Positions 6,101-6,340 of a DNA stretch of 6,340 bases are shown piece by piece. The stretch covers positions 1-6,340 of the forward strand of contig CALQLM010000077.1 of NCBI GenBank assembly GCA_943331415.1, written 5' to 3'. Both the position numbers and the translations under genes were made by a program. Positions within the stretch are counted from its first letter, which is position 1. The number at the start of each line of letters is the position of its first letter. The notes under the pieces were generated by a model. The model was not told where the DNA came from, searched no databases, and worked only from the letters and a program-made list of their open reading frames with translations. Source of the DNA: Bifidobacterium breve (lineage in GTDB: Bacteria; Actinomycetota; Actinomycetes; Mycobacteriales; Mycobacteriaceae).

Positions 6101-6136
6101 CCGTAATCATCCAGCCGCCGGGATCATCTGGCCGCC
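6092..6136. repeat. Three short direct repeats spanning the convergent stop codons
   Basis: Units start at 6092 (ATCATCTAGCCGTA), 6106 (ATCATCCAGCCGCC) and 6123 (ATCATCTGGCCGCC). Units two and three agree at 12 of 14 positions; unit one agrees with each at 11 of 14. The oxidase TAG is inside unit one and the stop of the minus-strand gene is inside unit three. They could be a small tandem duplication. No strong terminator hairpin is seen in this 23-bp gap. Confidence 0.55.
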
Positions 6137-6340
6137 TTCGCCGCCCGCTTGGCGCGCTGCGGGCTCACCGGCTTGGCGGTGCCATCAGACTCGGCTGCGC
6201 CGGCCGAAACGGTATCCGCAGCGGAGGTTTGCATCGCAGCCTTCCCGCGAGCAGCGACCGCCCTGGGCGTCACGGACCGAGCGGCCTGCGGCACCGCTGC
6301 GACCGGTGCCGCAGAGGTGCTCAGCGCGGAGGCGATAGTC
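6124..6340 (-). CDS. C-terminal 71 residues of an unidentified protein with an Ala/Lys/Arg-rich tail, 5' end outside the window
   Basis: Reading leftward from the right edge, a frame stays open for 71 codons and ends with TGA at 6126-6124. Third codon positions are overwhelmingly G or C, which supports real coding. The product is low complexity: Ala, Ser, Thr, Val and Pro dominate, and it ends SPQRAKRAAKAAR, a basic Ala-rich tail. Such tails occur on mycobacterial nucleoid-binding, heparin-binding and other surface or DNA-associated proteins, but no domain is visible and I do not recognise the gene. It converges on the oxidase with only 23 bases between the stop codons. The segment is probably a disordered tail of a longer protein lying to the right. 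Confidence 0.65.
   Translation of the reverse strand, partial: TIASALSTSAAPVAAVPQAARSVTPRAVAARGKAAMQTSAADTVSAGAAESDGTAKPVSPQRAKRAAKAAR

Noticed and set aside
6100..6124. Bidirectional terminator between the convergent genes
   Set aside because: The gap is 23 bases and holds only a 4-bp CCAG/CTGG pairing with a long loop and no T-run.

Overview
The window is high-GC actinobacterial DNA with strong G/C preference at third codon positions, GTG as well as ATG starts, and candidate leaderless promoters. The protein content points to the Mycobacteriales, most likely a non-tuberculous Mycobacterium/Mycolicibacterium or a close relative. From memory, the response regulator and the multicopper oxidase closely resemble M. 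tuberculosis NarL (Rv0844c) and MmcO (Rv0846c). No similarity search was run, and the genus is an inference.

Layout. Positions 1-261 (minus strand) hold the N-terminal part of a monothiol DsbA-family protein that runs off the left edge. It is divergent from a CPA1/NhaP-type cation:proton antiporter (421-1644, plus), with a 159-bp intergenic region between them. A compact plus-strand unit follows: a NarL-family response regulator (1717-2370), a six-helix membrane histidine kinase of the NarS type (2372-3568, one base after the regulator's stop), and a bestrophin-like channel (3565-4455, overlapping the kinase by ATGA). An 18-bp perfect palindrome flanked by a 13-bp direct repeat lies at the channel's stop codon. 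Next comes a Tat-exported, lipobox-bearing multicopper oxidase (4568-6100, plus). At the right edge (6124-6340, minus) is the Ala/Lys/Arg-rich C-terminus of an unidentified protein, convergent with the oxidase; short direct repeats cover both stop codons. No rRNA, tRNA, CRISPR array or insertion sequence was seen.

How the genes may work together. The kinase and regulator form a cognate two-component pair by position and motif content, and the channel is translationally coupled to the kinase. The oxidase protects the envelope from copper by oxidising Cu(I). The antiporter and the channel both move ions across the membrane. A reasonable inference is an envelope or ion-homeostasis module in which a membrane-embedded sensor is co-produced with a channel. 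In M. tuberculosis, as remembered, narL, narS and mmcO are also neighbours but without the channel and with changing strands, so this window appears to hold a rearranged, channel-containing version of that neighbourhood.
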